Assembly: GCF_020829685.1 (NCBI RefSeq)
Contig: NZ_JAIVFR010000218.1
Location: forward strand, 1 to 8,673
Source of the DNA: Nostoc sp. CHAB 5715
GTDB lineage: Bacteria > Cyanobacteriota > Cyanobacteriia > Cyanobacteriales > Nostocaceae
Direction: 5' to 3'
Length of the DNA stretch: 8,673 bases
Positions 1 to 5,698 of the stretch are shown one piece after another. The position numbers and the translations under genes are program-made. The first letter of the stretch is position 1. Each line of letters opens with the position of its first letter. The notes below the pieces were generated by a model. That model made no database searches, was not told where the DNA came from, and saw only the letters and a list, made by a program, of their open reading frames with translations.

Positions 1-1
1 G

Positions 2-106
2 ATCGCCGTTTGCGACGAGAAAATCGAAAAGAAGGGGCAGGGCGTTGGCCTGTCCTTCTACGCATTTTTCGCAAACAGGAATGACGACCCTGACCTGCTG
101 ATATGA
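2..106 (+). CDS. 3' end of an unrecognised protein (partial, enters from left edge)
   Basis: An open frame enters at the left edge and ends at TGA 104-106, giving 34 visible residues with the stretch [20 protein letters not shown]. The composition is protein-like (codons rich in GAC, CTG, TTC and AAG), and the first 100 bases are about 54% G+C, richer than the AT-rich genes that follow. I do not recognise the family with confidence. The stop overlaps the ATG of the RidA remnant as ATGA. That could be ordinary translational coupling, but the downstream gene is itself only a fragment, so the overlap may be a deletion junction that truncated both genes. The start lies outside the window. The frame is probably real because of its codon use, but the short length limits certainty. 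Confidence 0.4.
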   Translation: MAVCDEKIEKKGQGVGLSFYAFFANRNDDPDLLI

Positions 107-246
107 ATGATTTCGCGGCGGTGAATGCTGTTTATGCTAAATATTTCCCGGAAAATACAGCCCCAGCGCGGGCTTGTGTGCAGGTATCGCGCTTACCTAA
201 AGATGTGTTGGTAGAAATTGATGCGATCGCTGTAATTACCAGTTAG
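103..246 (+). pseudogene. ridA: C-terminal fragment of a RidA (YjgF/YER057c/UK114) family protein
   Basis: The 47 codons from ATG 103 to TAG 244 match the last third of the Rid family: [15 protein letters not shown], then [14 protein letters not shown], then [10 protein letters not shown]. Known family features visible here are the PAR arginine that binds the substrate carboxylate and the acidic residue of the VEID strand. RidA enzymes hydrolyse reactive enamine/imine intermediates made by PLP enzymes and act as trimers of about 125-130 residues. Here the N-terminal two thirds are missing. Upstream in the same frame there are stops at 82 and 91, and the other frame encodes an unrelated peptide. 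This is therefore most likely a truncated, non-functional remnant. It contains a HIP1 site (223-230) and lies 13 bp before the antitoxin gene. Confidence 0.8.
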
Positions 247-259
247 GAGAAATAGAACA

Positions 260-514
260 ATGAGCAAAATCTTAACGGTTACATTTGATGGTTCTGTTTT
301 GCGACCAGATATACCACTTGATTTAGAACCTAACAAGCGCTATGTAATTACCATCGTTTCTGAGGATATTAACTCATCTCAAAAAAAAGTGGTTGATGCA
401 TGGGATGTATTAGAAGATTTAGCTGGAACAGTTGATGCACCCGAAGATTGGGCAAGTCAACATGACCATTACCTGTATGGCACACCAAAACGTCAGCCTG
501 AAATTAACACATGA
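260..514 (+). CDS. AF2212/DUF104-like type II antitoxin
   Basis: This 84-residue protein has the N-terminal pattern of the AF2212/DUF104 antitoxin-like family: an ILTVTFDGSVLRPD strand-turn, then PLDLEPNKRYVITI, a small beta-barrel-like segment. An acidic tail follows, WDVLEDLAGTVDAPEDW...HDHYLYGTPKR, of the kind that in cyanobacterial VapBC-like pairs wraps and blocks the PIN-domain toxin. The start is supported by AGGAGA at 245-250, 9 bases before ATG 260. Its TGA overlaps the next ATG (ATGA, 511-514), the usual coupling of antitoxin to toxin. The antitoxin looks intact, but the partner downstream is not, so it may be an orphan. Family membership is by pattern recognition; the role as antitoxin is inferred from family and context. 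Confidence 0.75.
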   Translation: MSKILTVTFDGSVLRPDIPLDLEPNKRYVITIVSEDINSSQKKVVDAWDVLEDLAGTVDAPEDWASQHDHYLYGTPKRQPEINT

Positions 515-732
515 CGGGTGAGCGGATATTTTTAGACACTGTTTTTATCCAAGCGTTCGGGCGCTTTTACTGGAAACAGAAGCTTGAGTTATCATCACTT
601 GAAAAATTAGAACTTCAACAGCAGAGTTGGGAATTGGCAATTGCAAGTATTTTTAAGTATTCCCCTCTGATGAATGCGATCGCTTCTATAACTTTGGGAA
701 TACTGAAATTAAGTACCCTAAAGGAGTATTAA
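511..732 (+). pseudogene. Truncated PIN-domain toxin remnant fused to unrelated tail
   Basis: The first 13 residues (MTGERIFLDTVFIQA) match the start of VapC-like PIN-domain RNases, including the first metal-binding aspartate in the FLDT strand. After about residue 15 the match stops. The tail (GRFYWKQKLELSSLEKLEL and on to LSTLKEY) has none of the later PIN landmarks: no second acidic cluster and no TDC/TDA-type motif. At 73 residues it is roughly half the usual 130-150. It keeps the ATGA overlap with the antitoxin gene, so the pair was once a toxin-antitoxin operon. I infer an internal or 3' deletion that joined the toxin start to other DNA. The tail contains a HIP1 site (676-683). An RNase activity is not expected from what remains. 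Confidence 0.65.
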
Positions 733-734
733 AA

Positions 735-1208
735 ATGGCAGAAAATCGCATCAGTGCCAGCCTAGCCCCAGCAGATAAAGAAGCAGTCATGCAAGCGATC
801 GCTACAATTAGAGAAAAGTTACCGTTTTTGGTAGATTTGACCACCGAAGAACGGCGAACAATGTTGAAGATGGGAGATAAAAGTCGGGCTTTTGTAAGCA
901 TTGCTTTAGAAGTAGCGACACAGAACCCTAACTTTTTGCCCCGTTCTTTTGACTTAGAAGAGATGCGCCGAGATTTGGCGCTGTTTGAAGCGTTGTATCC
1001 AGTGCTTTTGTCTCTCACGCAACTGCAAGAATTGGTGGATGATACCTGTATAGCCGCTGCTAGCGAAGCGTATACCGCAGCATTAGCAGTTTATAGCTAT
1101 GCCAAAGCTAGCGGTGATGTCGCAGGTTTAGATGCAGTAATTGATGAGATGGGACGCAGGTTTAACCGCCGTTCTAAGAAAAAGCAATCCGAAGTTCCAG
1201 TTAGCTAA
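735..1208 (+). CDS. Conserved-looking hypothetical helical protein, 157 residues
   Basis: The start is well supported by AAGGAG at 721-726, 8 bases before ATG 735. The protein is almost entirely helical in character, with no signal peptide or membrane segment. A distinctive central part reads MLKMGDKSRAFVSIALEVA, then NPNFLPRSFDLEEMRRDLALFEALYP. A Lys/Arg-rich C-terminus follows (RRFNRRSKKKQ). I have the impression of a recurrent cyanobacterial hypothetical family but cannot name it or give it a function. It lies 2 bp after the toxin remnant's stop and is followed by a strong terminator, so it is probably the last gene of the short operon. The basic tail could mean nucleic-acid contact, but that is a guess. 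Confidence 0.8.
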   Translation: MAENRISASLAPADKEAVMQAIATIREKLPFLVDLTTEERRTMLKMGDKSRAFVSIALEVATQNPNFLPRSFDLEEMRRDLALFEALYPVLLSLTQLQELVDDTCIAAASEAYTAALAVYSYAKASGDVAGLDAVIDEMGRRFNRRSKKKQSEVPVS

Positions 1209-1264
1209 ACCTTGAAACAGGCAATTATACCAGTTGTCAACTTGGTAAAATATACGTCATTTGT

Positions 1265-1292
1265 AGGGGCATAACATTGTTATGCCCTTTTT
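1265..1292 (+). terminator. Rho-independent terminator after the small-gene operon
   Basis: There is a perfect 9-bp stem, GGGCATAAC (1267-1275) with GTTATGCCC (1279-1287), and a 3-base loop. A run of five T (1288-1292) follows, and two further weak pairs sit at the base. It lies about 57 bases after the stop at 1206-1208. The same kind of hairpin is also a common dispersed intergenic repeat in filamentous cyanobacteria, so it may be a recruited repeat. Confidence 0.75.
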
Positions 1293-1316
1293 GCATCTTC
1301 AATCCAAAAATTCTTG

Positions 1317-1336
1317 AAACCCGCGCAGGCGGGTTT
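1317..1336. repeat. GC-rich hairpin
   Basis: An 8-bp perfect stem pairs AAACCCGC (1317-1324) with GCGGGTTT (1329-1336) around a GCAG loop. One more T follows, but no proper T-run, so a terminator role is weak. It is the second of three hairpins in a row between the operon terminator and the minisatellite. Confidence 0.6.
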
Positions 1337-1349
1337 TGTCTGTGTAGCC

Positions 1350-1364
1350 GCGACTTCTAGTCGC
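1350..1364. repeat. Short hairpin of dispersed-repeat type
   Basis: GCGACT (1350-1355) pairs with AGTCGC (1359-1364) around a TCT loop. The sequence context (GTAGCCGCGACTTCTAGTCG) is of a type I recognise as recurring between genes in Nostoc-like genomes. It sits directly before the 21-bp minisatellite. Confidence 0.5.
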
Positions 1365-1376
1365 CAGGGCATTTTT

Positions 1377-1628
1377 GAGCCTCAGAAGGTCAACGTCGAG
1401 CCTCAGAAGGTCAAAGTTGAGCCTCAGAAGGTCAACATTGAGCCTCAGAAGGTCAAAGTTGAGCCTCAGAAGGTCAACGTCGAGCCTCAGAAGGTCAACG
1501 TCGAGCCTCAGAAGGTCAACGTCGAGCCTCAGAAGGTCAACGTCGAGCCTCAGAAGGTCAACGTCGAGCCTCAGAAGGTCAACGTCGAGCTTCAGAAGGT
1601 CAACATCGAGCTTCAGAAGGTCAACGCA
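1377..1628. repeat. Minisatellite: 12 tandem copies of a 21-bp unit
   Basis: Twelve head-to-tail 21-bp units start with GAG(C/T)CTCAGAAGG-type sequence; the first ten begin GAGCC and the last two GAGCT. Units 1 and 5-10 are identical. Units 2 and 4 share one variant (ending AAAGTT), and unit 3 ends ACATT. Units 11 and 12 carry the C-to-T change, and unit 12 ends in CGCA just before TAA. Because 21 is a multiple of three and the unit has no plus-strand stop, all three forward frames are open (EPQKVNV, SLRRSTS and ASEGQRR repeats). One reverse frame is open too. Identical centre copies with diverged edge copies are what unequal exchange or slippage produces. No SD-supported start precedes it, so I treat it as non-coding. 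It lies about 100 bp upstream of the STAND gene. Confidence 0.95.
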
Positions 1629-1649
1629 TAAAAATTACCTAGAAAAAGT

Positions 1650-1680
1650 TTGATAAATTCTGAAATACACCTTGTATATT
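1650..1680 (+). promoter_or_regulatory. Possible promoter of the STAND NTPase gene
   Basis: TTGATA (1650-1655) and TATATT (1675-1680) resemble -35 and -10 boxes, but the 19-base spacing is longer than optimal. It lies between the minisatellite and the gene, 46 bases before ATG 1727. The match is weak and the prediction tentative. Confidence 0.3.
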
Positions 1681-1726
1681 TAGTAGTTATTCTGTAAGCA
1701 TTAGCATCTCAAAATTGAATCTTGTA

Positions 1727-4162
1727 ATGAACCCGCAAAACAAGCCCAAGAGTCTACAAGATATTCTTAAGCAGCGCCAGCAATCAGGTTTTGTGGGTCG
1801 TGAAGACCAAGTAAACCAATTTCGCCAAAATTTAACATTACCCCCAGAAGACGATCGCCGTCGTTTTCTCTATAACATTTGGGGTCAAGGCGGAGTTGGT
1901 AAAAGTACCCTGCTGCGACAGTTTCGTAAAATTGCTGACGAAGCAAAAATCATTTCGGCTTACATCGATGAAGCTGAAAAAACTATACCAGAAGTCATGG
2001 GTCGTCTAGCTGAAGAGTTGGAACGGCAAGGTCACAAACTAACGCAGTTTACAGAACGCTACAAAGTTTACCGTCAAAAGCGCCAAGAATTAGAAACTGA
2101 TCCAGAAGCTCCTCAAGGCTTTTCGGCTTTTGTGGGGAAAACTGTAGTTAAAACTGGTGTGCGTCTGGCGCGTCGAGTTCCAATTGGCGGTGCTGTATTT
2201 GACTTTGTAGATGAGGATGCTTTCGCTACCCAAGCCGGAGAATGGGCATCTTATGTTGCAAAAAAAATAACAAATAAAGACGAGGTGCGCTTGGTTCAAG
2301 AACCTGTAGAAATCCTAACCCCGCTATTTTTGCAAGATATTTTTAAAATTGCTAAAGAAACTGCTGTTATTTTGTTTTTTGATACTTATGAACGCACTGG
2401 GGAATTCCTAGATAACTGGCTACGAGAAATTTTGGAGGGTCGCCACGGTGAAGTATCTCTCAATATATTGATAGCGATCGCCGGTCGCCATGAATTAGAT
2501 AAAAATCATTGGACACCTTACGAGGGGTTAATAGTTCGTTTCCCTCTGGAACCCTTTACAGAAGAAGAAGCCCAACAATATCTAACTCGCAAAGGCATTA
2601 CAGACAATCGCATTATTGAAGTGATTTTACGCCTTTCTGGAAACTTACCCCTGCTGGTAGGAATGTTAGCAGATGCTCATCCCAATGACCCTAACCAAGT
2701 AGTTGAGCCTAGCAGCAGTGCTGTAGAACGCTTTTTAAAATGGATTGATGACCCCAAGCGGCGACAAGTTGCTCTCGATGCTGCCATTTCTCGGTGCTTG
2801 AATCGAGATGTTATAGCCAAGTTAAAAGGAGAAGAAGAAGCTGACGAGTTATTTACTTGGCTAAAAGAAACATCCTTTGTCAACGAACGTACCGACGGCT
2901 GGGCTTATCATGATGTCGTTAAAACGCAAATGTTACGCCACAAGCGCCTTTCATCGCCGCAAAGTTGGGCTGAGATACATGGTAAGTTGGCTGATTATTA
3001 TGACAACCTACGGAACGATCTGCAATTGGAAGAAGAGGAAAAACAGCGCGATCCTAGCTGGCAAAGTTACACTTTAAATGTGTTGTACCACAGCTTATGT
3101 CAGTCACCACAAAAGAATTTATCTGTAGCTCTCAATGAATTTCTTGCTGCACTCAAAAATCAACGCAAATTTGCCCAACAATATGCAGAAACAATGCTTC
3201 AGGCTGGTAAAGATGCGGATTCCTCTGAAGTTCAGCATTGGGGTGAGCAATTAGCGAATGGGTTAAAAGCTTATGAGGAAAACCTTTATCAAGTTACATT
3301 AGAAATGTTTACGGCAGTTCTACAGAGTTCTAAGATTGAGGTTAAATGGCAATCAATTGCTTTAGGTTGGCGCGGGGAGATTTACCGTTTAATGAAGCGT
3401 TACGAAGAAGCTCTCCCAGATTTTGACCGCGCTATTGAACTTGACTCTAAATATGCCTGGGCGATCGCAAATCGTGGTGTAACTTACCATTTAATGAAGC
3501 GTTACACGGAAGCCCTAGAAGATTTTGACCGTTTAATTGAACTTAACCCAAAATATGACTGGGCGATCACAATTCGTGGTGTAACTTACCGTTTAATTGA
3601 ACTTAACCCAAAATATGAGTGGGTAATCGCAAGTAGAGGTGAAACTTACCGTTTAATGGAGCGTTATACGCAAGCCCTCGAAGATTTTGACCGCGCGATT
3701 GAACTTAACCCTAAACTTGACTGGGCGATCGCAAGTCGCGGTCAAACTTTGCTCCAGCTTAAGCGGTACAATGAAGCTCTTGCAGATTTCAACCGCGCTA
3801 TTGGCTTAAAATCTGACGATGATTGGTACTTGTACGATCGCGCTTTAAGCTACCTAGCTCTTAACCAAGCAAACAAAGCACAAATTGACTTAGCACTTGC
3901 TATCAAGCTTGCTAAACAGCATTACGAAAAAGATACTAAAGACTGGCGTAACACCTTTAATTTAGCCCTTTATTATTTGGCTGCTCATTACACTCAACCA
4001 GCAGAGCAATTATATCGATATACCTTATCTCAAGGTGCTTCTTTAGAGCGTATCCATATAGCTATCCAAGACCTAAATGACTTTTTAACCGTATTCCCTA
4101 ACCATGTGCAGGCTACATCCATGCGACAGTTGTTGCAATCTTCTCTAACTGACGTTGTTTAA
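1727..4162 (+). CDS. STAND-type NTPase (NB-ARC/AAA-like) with C-terminal TPR array
   Basis: The predicted product is an 811-residue cytoplasmic signalling ATPase. In order it has a short leader, FVGRED (about 22-27), Walker A GQGGVGKST (53-61), Walker B AVILFFDTYE (213-222), sensor-like IAIAGR (249-254), the STAND GxP-type motif GNLPLLVG (305-312), a winged-helix-like region up to about 420, a helical linker, and TPRs from about 550 to 705 with the consensus RYEEALPDFDRAIELDSKY. STAND proteins hold ATP/ADP as a switch: ligand sensed by the repeats triggers oligomerisation. No N-terminal effector domain (TIR, nuclease, protease or HTH) is visible, so the output is unknown. Residues about 136-162 form a glycine-rich, basic, partly hydrophobic insert. 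ATG 1727 is chosen over TTG 1715; neither has a good SD. Defence is possible by class but unproven. One TPR is shortened (see repeat entry). Confidence 0.9.
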   Translation: MNPQNKPKSLQDILKQRQQSGFVGREDQVNQFRQNLTLPPEDDRRRFLYNIWGQGGVGKSTLLRQFRKIADEAKIISAYIDEAEKTIPEVMGRLAEELERQGHKLTQFTERYKVYRQKRQELETDPEAPQGFSAFVGKTVVKTGVRLARRVPIGGAVFDFVDEDAFATQAGEWASYVAKKITNKDEVRLVQEPVEILTPLFLQDIFKIAKETAVILFFDTYERTGEFLDNWLREILEGRHGEVSLNILIAIAGRHELDKNHWTPYEGLIVRFPLEPFTEEEAQQYLTRKGITDNRIIEVILRLSGNLPLLVGMLADAHPNDPNQVVEPSSSAVERFLKWIDDPKRRQVALDAAISRCLNRDVIAKLKGEEEADELFTWLKETSFVNERTDGWAYHDVVKTQMLRHKRLSSPQSWAEIHGKLADYYDNLRNDLQLEEEEKQRDPSWQSYTLNVLYHSLCQSPQKNLSVALNEFLAALKNQRKFAQQYAETMLQAGKDADSSEVQHWGEQLANGLKAYEENLYQVTLEMFTAVLQSSKIEVKWQSIALGWRGEIYRLMKRYEEALPDFDRAIELDSKYAWAIANRGVTYHLMKRYTEALEDFDRLIELNPKYDWAITIRGVTYRLIELNPKYEWVIASRGETYRLMERYTQALEDFDRAIELNPKLDWAIASRGQTLLQLKRYNEALADFNRAIGLKSDDDWYLYDRALSYLALNQANKAQIDLALAIKLAKQHYEKDTKDWRNTFNLALYYLAAHYTQPAEQLYRYTLSQGASLERIHIAIQDLNDFLTVFPNHVQATSMRQLLQSSLTDVV
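3374..3841 (+). repeat. TPR-encoding repeat array, one unit shortened by 42 bp
   Basis: Five consecutive units in frame: 3374-3475, 3476-3577, 3578-3637, 3638-3739 and 3740-3841. Four are 34 codons; the third is only 20 codons (GVTYRLIELNPKYEWVIASR) and lacks helix-turn MKRYTEALEDFDR. Units 2 and 3 share an exact 31-bp direct repeat (3528-3558 and 3588-3618), and high DNA identity shows recent duplication. Two HIP1 sites lie in the array (3461 and 3725). Confidence 0.9.
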
Positions 4163-4164
4163 AA

Positions 4165-4176
4165 TAATTCGTAATT
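4165..4176 (+). repeat. TAATTCGTAATT motif just after the STAND gene stop
   Basis: This exact 12-mer starts 2 bases after TAA 4160-4162. It is 1.7 copies of a heptamer (TAATTCG), the type of short tandem repeat known between cyanobacterial genes. It shares 15 bases (TAATTCGTAATTGAA) with the copy at 4568-4582. Confidence 0.8.
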
Positions 4177-4209
4177 GAATTACTTGAGGATTTAAACCCA
4201 AACTAATTT

Positions 4210-4393
4210 CAGACCACCAAATCGCAGGTTTTGGTATGTTGTTCCACCAATATATCATGTCCGATAAATTACTTGTGATATGTCATTGCGAGTGGAACGA
4301 AGTGAAACGAAGCAATCACAACGTCTGGAGCGATTGCTTCACTCCGTTCGCAATGACAACTGTTTAACCGGACGTGATATAAAAGGTGGTCTG
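4210..4393. mobile_element. MITE-like nested palindrome, 184 bp
   Basis: The outer arms CAGACCACC (4210-4218) and GGTGGTCTG (4385-4393) are perfect 9-bp inverted repeats. Middle arms TATATCATGTCCGATAAA (4251-4268) and TTTAACCGGACGTGATATA (4363-4381) pair with few mismatches. Inner arms TGTCATTGCGA (4281-4291) and TCGCAATGACA (4348-4358), then GAAGCAATC (4309-4317) with GATTGCTTC (4332-4340), form the core. The core is a widespread bacterial intergenic hairpin whose reverse-frame translation gives the familiar CERSEAI peptide. There is no coding capacity and I found no clear target-site duplication. It could be one non-autonomous element or nested insertions of two or three. Confidence 0.6.
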
Positions 4394-4618
4394 GGAAAAG
4401 TGGTGCATGTTTAAATTTACAAAGAAGGCAGGAGGCAGATAGCCCAGCGTTAGCGAGTCCGCGAACGTCGGGCAGTTCGAGCTTACGGAAAGAAGTATGA
4501 ATAAAAACTTGCATTTGCTGGGTCATTGCCCAGTTTAAGAGATTTTGGTGTGGGCAGCTGTACCCTCTTCAATTACGAATTACGTAGCTTGCTTGTGGCT
4601 GGAGGCGAGTATTAGGAA
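4394..4618. other. Gene-free mosaic of dispersed repeats
   Basis: No convincing gene is seen here. The stretch holds an imperfect 14-bp stem with GCGTTAGCG and CGCGAACG arms (4442-4473), resembling a common Nostoc intergenic repeat. It also holds a small hairpin CTGGG/CCCAG (4518-4522/4529-4533) and the CGTAATT heptamer copies at 4571-4584. Apparent reading frames across it are made of these repeats. Confidence 0.6.
4571..4582 (-). repeat. TAATTCGTAATT motif after the PEP-CTERM gene stop
   Basis: On the minus strand this is the same 12-mer as at 4165, 36 bases after the PEP-CTERM stop (4621-4619). It extends to two full CGTAATT heptamers. A related TAATTGCTAATT string overlaps the stop codon itself, so the gene's last codons may have been supplied by the repeat. 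Confidence 0.8.
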
Positions 4619-5428
4619 TTAGCAATTATTTGGCCAAGGGCGTTGGCGTAGTTTTAAAACAGCACCTGAAATACCAAAAGCTAATATCGCTAAGGTCAAA
4701 GTTGGTTCAGGAGCTGCAACAATACTTACCTGATTAATAGCCAAGCCGTATTGTGGAGCAGAACTGCTAAAAACGAGTCGTGAGATATTTGGAGTGTCAC
4801 TACGAACCCCCAAGAATACTGCCGAGTTATCTAATGCTAGCGACGAAGTACTGAGAACTGAGAAACTACCCAACAAGTTATTGCTGCTATCAAAAGCGTT
4901 GATAAAAGTTTCAACTTCTAAATTACTAATATCTACAGCTATCTGAGTACCAGCGCCATAAACAGGCTGGGCAAAACTAATGCTGAAAGGCCCTCCGTTA
5001 CCCTGAGTACGAGGATCAGGAGAACCAGGAGGAAGAGGTTGAAATCCTGTTGGGTTTATACCTCCGAAGAGAATAAAATCTCCTTGGGCGAAGTTAGTCC
5101 GAATGCCAGGTGGAGGTAACGTTTGAAAGATAAACGGTGGAGTAATCTGAGGATTCTTAGCTGGAGTTATATTTACATCTAAACCTAAACCACCTTGGGA
5201 TGTTGCTGAAAAAGAGTTAGGTAAAAAAACAGAAAAGTCAGGCGCAGAGGGATTGAATACTTTACCTAAACTTCCCCAATCAACTTCATCATTACCTCCT
5301 AACAGAGCGCGTTCATTTACTAAAAATGTAGCTGCTTTAACTGGTAATGGGAGAACCGCTATTATGGCTGTAATTGCTGGTAAATGTTTAACAGATAACT
5401 TTAATAATTGATTTATCGTAAATGCCAC
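4619..5428 (-). CDS. PEP-CTERM sorting-domain exported protein
   Basis: The 269-residue product has an N-terminal signal peptide with a hydrophobic core (LPAITAIIAVLPLPVKA) and a likely cleavage after residue 32. A long beta-rich, Pro/Gly-rich extracytoplasmic region follows, including FINAFDSSNNLLGSF and VRSDTPNISRLVFSS, which resemble the beta-sandwich domains common in PEP-CTERM proteins. The C-terminus has the sorting signal: PEP at about 240-242, a hydrophobic helix (TLTLAILAFGISGAVL), then basic residues (KLRQR). Such proteins go through Sec and are processed by a membrane exosortase. GTG at 5428 is chosen over the in-frame GTG at 5437 because the AAGGAG (5442-5437) lies 8 bases before it but overlaps the earlier one. 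No exosortase is in the window. The exact role is unknown, possibly surface or matrix. Confidence 0.88.
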   Translation of the reverse strand: MAFTINQLLKLSVKHLPAITAIIAVLPLPVKAATFLVNERALLGGNDEVDWGSLGKVFNPSAPDFSVFLPNSFSATSQGGLGLDVNITPAKNPQITPPFIFQTLPPPGIRTNFAQGDFILFGGINPTGFQPLPPGSPDPRTQGNGGPFSISFAQPVYGAGTQIAVDISNLEVETFINAFDSSNNLLGSFSVLSTSSLALDNSAVFLGVRSDTPNISRLVFSSSAPQYGLAINQVSIVAAPEPTLTLAILAFGISGAVLKLRQRPWPNNC

Positions 5429-5453
5429 AAGGTTCACTCCTTAATTTTGTAGA

Positions 5454-5481
5454 ATAATATCATCAAAATGGAATAATTCAA
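5454..5481 (-). promoter_or_regulatory. Predicted promoter of the PEP-CTERM gene
   Basis: On the minus strand TTGAAT (5481-5476) and TATTAT (5459-5454) are separated by 16 bases. They lie about 25 bases upstream of the start codon and just upstream of the AAGGAG. The boxes match the sigma-70-type consensus at 4/6 and 5/6 positions. Confidence 0.5.
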
Positions 5482-5549
5482 CACCCAGGATGAGGCAGTG
5501 CGTTGCTCTGGTAGAGAGAGTTAAAGCAACTGCCGTGTTCAATGGTTAT

Positions 5550-5630
5550 GTTGCAAAAACTTTTTGAGGGCTAGCTGCTGAGAACTGATGCAATTTATAC
5601 TTTTCTCAGCCCAACCTCTTTTTTTGCAAC
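5550..5630. repeat. 81-bp imperfect palindrome between the two minus-strand genes
   Basis: The ends GTTGCAAAAA (5550-5559) and TTTTTGCAAC (5621-5630) are perfect 10-bp inverted repeats. Inside them GCTGAGAA (5577-5584) and TTCTCAGC (5603-5610) are perfect 8-bp arms around an 18-base loop. It lies downstream of the RTX gene and upstream of the PEP-CTERM promoter. There is no T-run after the stem on the minus strand, so it is not a classical terminator. A small non-autonomous element or an RNA hairpin are both possible. Confidence 0.65.
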
Positions 5631-5698
5631 AAAACTTTTACCCTGGTAACAAGCCGCAAAAAGCTTTAATTTTCATGGAGTTGTGACTTTTAGTAATT

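Noticed and set aside
686..1018. Minus-strand reading frame of 110 codons
   Set aside because: It is antisense to the well-supported gene at 735-1208, which has a strong AAGGAG and sensible composition.
1377..1628. CRISPR array
   Set aside because: The units are contiguous 21-mers without unique spacers, so this is a tandem repeat.
1314..1653. Two forward reading frames across the minisatellite (EPQKVNV and SLRRSTS repeat proteins)
   Set aside because: They start at TTG codons without a ribosome binding site, are open only because the 21-bp unit lacks stops in every forward frame, and end just after the array. A translated product cannot be excluded, but nothing supports one over another.
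4269..4526. Minus-strand reading frame containing CERSEAI
   Set aside because: This peptide is the usual translation of the widespread GTCATTGCGA intergenic hairpin; the rest runs through other repeats, and there is no ribosome binding site.
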